Shown piece after piece: positions 61,749-64,000 of a DNA stretch of 64,000 bases. The first letter of the stretch is position 1. Every line of letters starts with the position of its first letter. Under the pieces are notes generated by a model, which saw only the letters and a program-made list of their open reading frames with translations, was not told where the DNA came from and made no database searches. The translations under genes were made by a program, and so were the position numbers. The stretch comes from Spodoptera frugiperda. Its lineage: Eukaryota; Arthropoda; Insecta; Lepidoptera; Noctuidae. Location of the stretch: positions 8,171,501-8,235,500 of the forward strand of contig NC_064228.1 of NCBI RefSeq assembly GCF_023101765.2, read 5' to 3'.

Positions 61749-61757
61749 ACTGACCAA

Positions 61758-62369
61758 AATACGTGTGTTGTAGTCGAAAGTTCTAATTTGTTCGTCGATT
61801 TTATTTCTCTACAATATAAATAAGTATAAATGTGATAAGGAAAATGTAATATCGTATTATAAATTGTTAGTCGTAATATTTGATTTAGGTAACTTATGCA
61901 ATCTGCAGTTTGTAAAACCATATTCGTACATACATACGTTTGAATTGTAAAATGTTCATAGAATATTTTTGGAAAATAAAATATTTGTCTTGTATAACCT
62001 TTATATATGATATGTAAGAGAATCAAAACCCAACCCTATCACTGTCCAGAGTGTTTATTGAATTCCACAATACTTAAATTGTTCAAGAGAAAAATCCCAA
62101 CACATAATCTTATTAGAGGACAAATAAAATTGTCGACTCAGTAACACCCACACGCACAAATCTAATTACAATTTTACCCCATCCGAATAAAGTCTATATA
62201 AAAAAATAACCCTAAAAGGGTGCGCGGGGTAAAATTCGCCATTAGCCAGGTAAAGCGGCAATATATTCCGTGCAAAACAAACAGGCCTATGCAAATTTGT
62301 AGGCTACACATTGAACGTATGTCATTCAACACCGCGCGAGGGGGTGGGGGGGGGGGGCAAACGGAAAAT
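61758..62369. other. Upstream region of the protease gene, otherwise unassigned
   Basis: Presumed promoter of the minus-strand protease, with no coding sequence recognised. It includes a G-rich run at 62340-62357 (GGGGGTGGGG followed by more Gs) that could form a quadruplex. Confidence 0.35.
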
Positions 62370-62976
62370 TTCTTGATTTTTAGTGAATTACTTATTTGAG
62401 TATGGGTAGACCTATTAAACGCGTTGCTCATATGAGACAGCGCCGTTTATATCAATAATATTAATATCTATCCATATTGACGCATAAGTACATTATTTTC
62501 AAATGTATATTAACCTGATACCCTTACTTATGATCTGCTGAGCCGACAGCTGACAGTAACCTGTTCATAAGCCACATACATAGTTAGTTGTCAAACACAC
62601 AAACAGATTAGGTAGATAGGTACCTACATATACAGTCATGTAACTCAGACAGCACATCAAGCTACCCATCATTCTATACCAGATATGCTACTATCTGTCC
62701 TGAATTTTATGGTTACTCAGAAAGGACAAGCTAATATACATCACTTAAACTCAAACGTAGAGCACATTCTGTTCATTTTTGAGGAGTTCCCTGGATTATC
62801 TTCCACATTTATGGTCAGACTTTAATAAAAATTATATGGGACCACACTGACATCGTACTCTTTCAAACACAAAAAGAATTTCTCAAATCGGTTTATAACT
62901 GCCGGAGATATGGATTAACATACATAAAAAAAAATACGGTCGAATTGAGAACCTCCTCCTTTTTTTGAAGTCGGTT
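62370..62976 (-). repeat. Long dispersed element starting AACCGACTTC, reverse copy
   Basis: The reverse complement of parts of 9451-11001: it ends CTTTTTTTGAAGTCGGTT and carries TTATGGTCAGACTTTAATAA, CTATACCAGATATGCTAC and the stem-loop GCGTTGCTCATATGAGACAG. It lacks the internal tandem duplications and the SINE of the first copy. Confidence 0.7.
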
Positions 62977-64000
62977 AAAAAGGTTTTAGAATAGGAATAA
63001 AACTAAAATTTTAAATTAAAATCGTCTTTATTGATTATTCGTTGTACAAGCAACTATAATAATTAATAAACATTGTATAACCAACTTATAACAATTGTTA
63101 ATAACAAATAAATTGTACTGGAAGAACGTTCCATAAATATCTTACTTCTTATTATAATAATCACTTCGGTAGCTTCACTTTACAACCAAAATTGCTCTTT
63201 TTTATTTGCAAACGCTGGAGAAATAATGGATAATCTTTATATTTCAGAAAAATATGGTAAAATGGCGAAATTTAATTATCTGGCTGCTCGTTTACTCAGC
63301 TTATAAATTTCATAAAGGTACCAATAATAAGTTATGGACTATTTAGCACATTCAAATAGGGAACTGCTATGTCCTGATTGAAAATGTTACTTATATTATA
63401 AGGTAACAAGTTTCTTTTTTATAAAGGACTTTATTAAATTTAATTATTCTTCTCCATTATTTCTCAAACGTTTACGTACTGGAACAACCAATTTCTGCTT
63501 TACCGAAAATCACAACTCTATAATGGCCATGCCAATTTACAATAAACTGGAAGTCAAATTATAATACTTTATGAATACTTTCTCGATACACTCGTTTAGG
63601 CAGGAACGGCAGAAAATCTAACTATTTTTGTGATATTACATGTTAAAATTTACCTGTGGTCTATTCAATATGTAAAAAATACTTCAAATCTTCTTTATAA
63701 TAGTGAAACTTTATTTGAAGTACTTAATTATTCCATTATTGATCTGAAATCTCCTTGTTCTGCCATTCCCGCCCAAATTCTAACCTCTAATTTCAAAAAT
63801 AACAGTACTTCTCAAAATAACGTTTTATTCAAAGCGTTAATATTTGGAAAAATGTCAAAAAACTACATTTTCTTCGCATCGTTAGCGTTATTTTGCTAAA
63901 AATGTTGTTAATTGTGATCGCTACGTTAGAAATATCAGTTTGGTCATATACAAAAGTTTCTTAGGTCTTATACTTTAGATACAGTATCATGATTTAAAAG
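62977..64000. other. AT-rich terminal stretch, no gene recognised
   Basis: Several minus-strand AATAAA motifs (near 63025 and 63110) could mark the 3' end of a minus-strand gene lying beyond the window, but no coding exon is visible. The 89-codon plus-strand ORF at 63630 has no recognisable homology. Confidence 0.35.

Noticed and set aside
61749..61757. Upstream TTG start for the serine protease
   Set aside because: An ATG nine nucleotides further in gives a cleaner signal peptide. TTG starts are not expected in animal nuclear genes.
62174..62431. ORF with a poly-Pro run
   Set aside because: The prolines come from the G-rich tract at 62340-62357 read in reverse, with no homology or gene context.
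63630..63899. 89-codon plus-strand ORF near the end of the window
   Set aside because: AT-rich composition, no motif, no splice or promoter context. It is consistent with chance.

Overview
This window is eukaryotic nuclear DNA, almost certainly from a moth or butterfly (Lepidoptera). It is AT-rich and has small GT-AG exons separated by introns full of short dispersed repeats: tRNA-derived SINEs, Helitron-like elements, MITEs and 5'-truncated LINEs of the kinds common in lepidopteran genomes. No operon, CRISPR array or bacterial feature is present. Species cannot be named from the sequence alone.

Layout. (1) Positions 1-910, minus strand: the 5' coding end of a ZAD/C2H2 zinc-finger protein gene whose remainder lies outside the window. 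(2) About 1-19.5 kb: non-coding, repeat-rich sequence with one weak and one better candidate 5'UTR exon for the next gene. (3) 20263-46828, plus strand: a complete 23-coding-exon homologue of EHBP1 (EH-domain-binding protein 1). All exon phases join into one frame of 1036 codons when the first donors of the two exon arrays are used. The order is an N-terminal C2 domain, an acidic/proline-rich linker, a calponin-homology domain, a charged linker, a bMERB domain and a C-terminal CaaX box. (4) 46.8-60.8 kb: repeat territory with LINE remnants and a roughly 3-kb inverted-repeat DNA transposon disrupted by a jockey-like LINE. (5) 60858-61748, minus strand: an intronless secreted chymotrypsin-fold serine protease with an intact catalytic triad but unusual specificity-pocket residues. 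(6) 61.8-64 kb: no recognised gene.

The most unusual feature is inside EHBP1. Two exons of the bMERB (Rab-binding) domain have been amplified in place into tandem arrays. One has 8 copies of a 126-bp unit (40022-40987) that stays entirely open in the coding frame. The other has 24 copies of a roughly 111-bp unit (43009-45662). Every unit carries the 3' end of an exon plus its 5' splice site, and in the second array each donor is followed by a G-run of 7-12. A third, smaller duplication in an earlier intron (37582-37777) contains a sequence resembling the preceding exon's donor junction. The arrays may be real splice-site multiplications or assembly artefacts, and reads would decide.

Other structures of note are a 2.6-kb palindrome built from a rearranged Tc1-like transposase gene inside a SINE (29681-32288), several perfect or near-perfect foldback elements, and a transposon with many dyad iterons (54140-57216).
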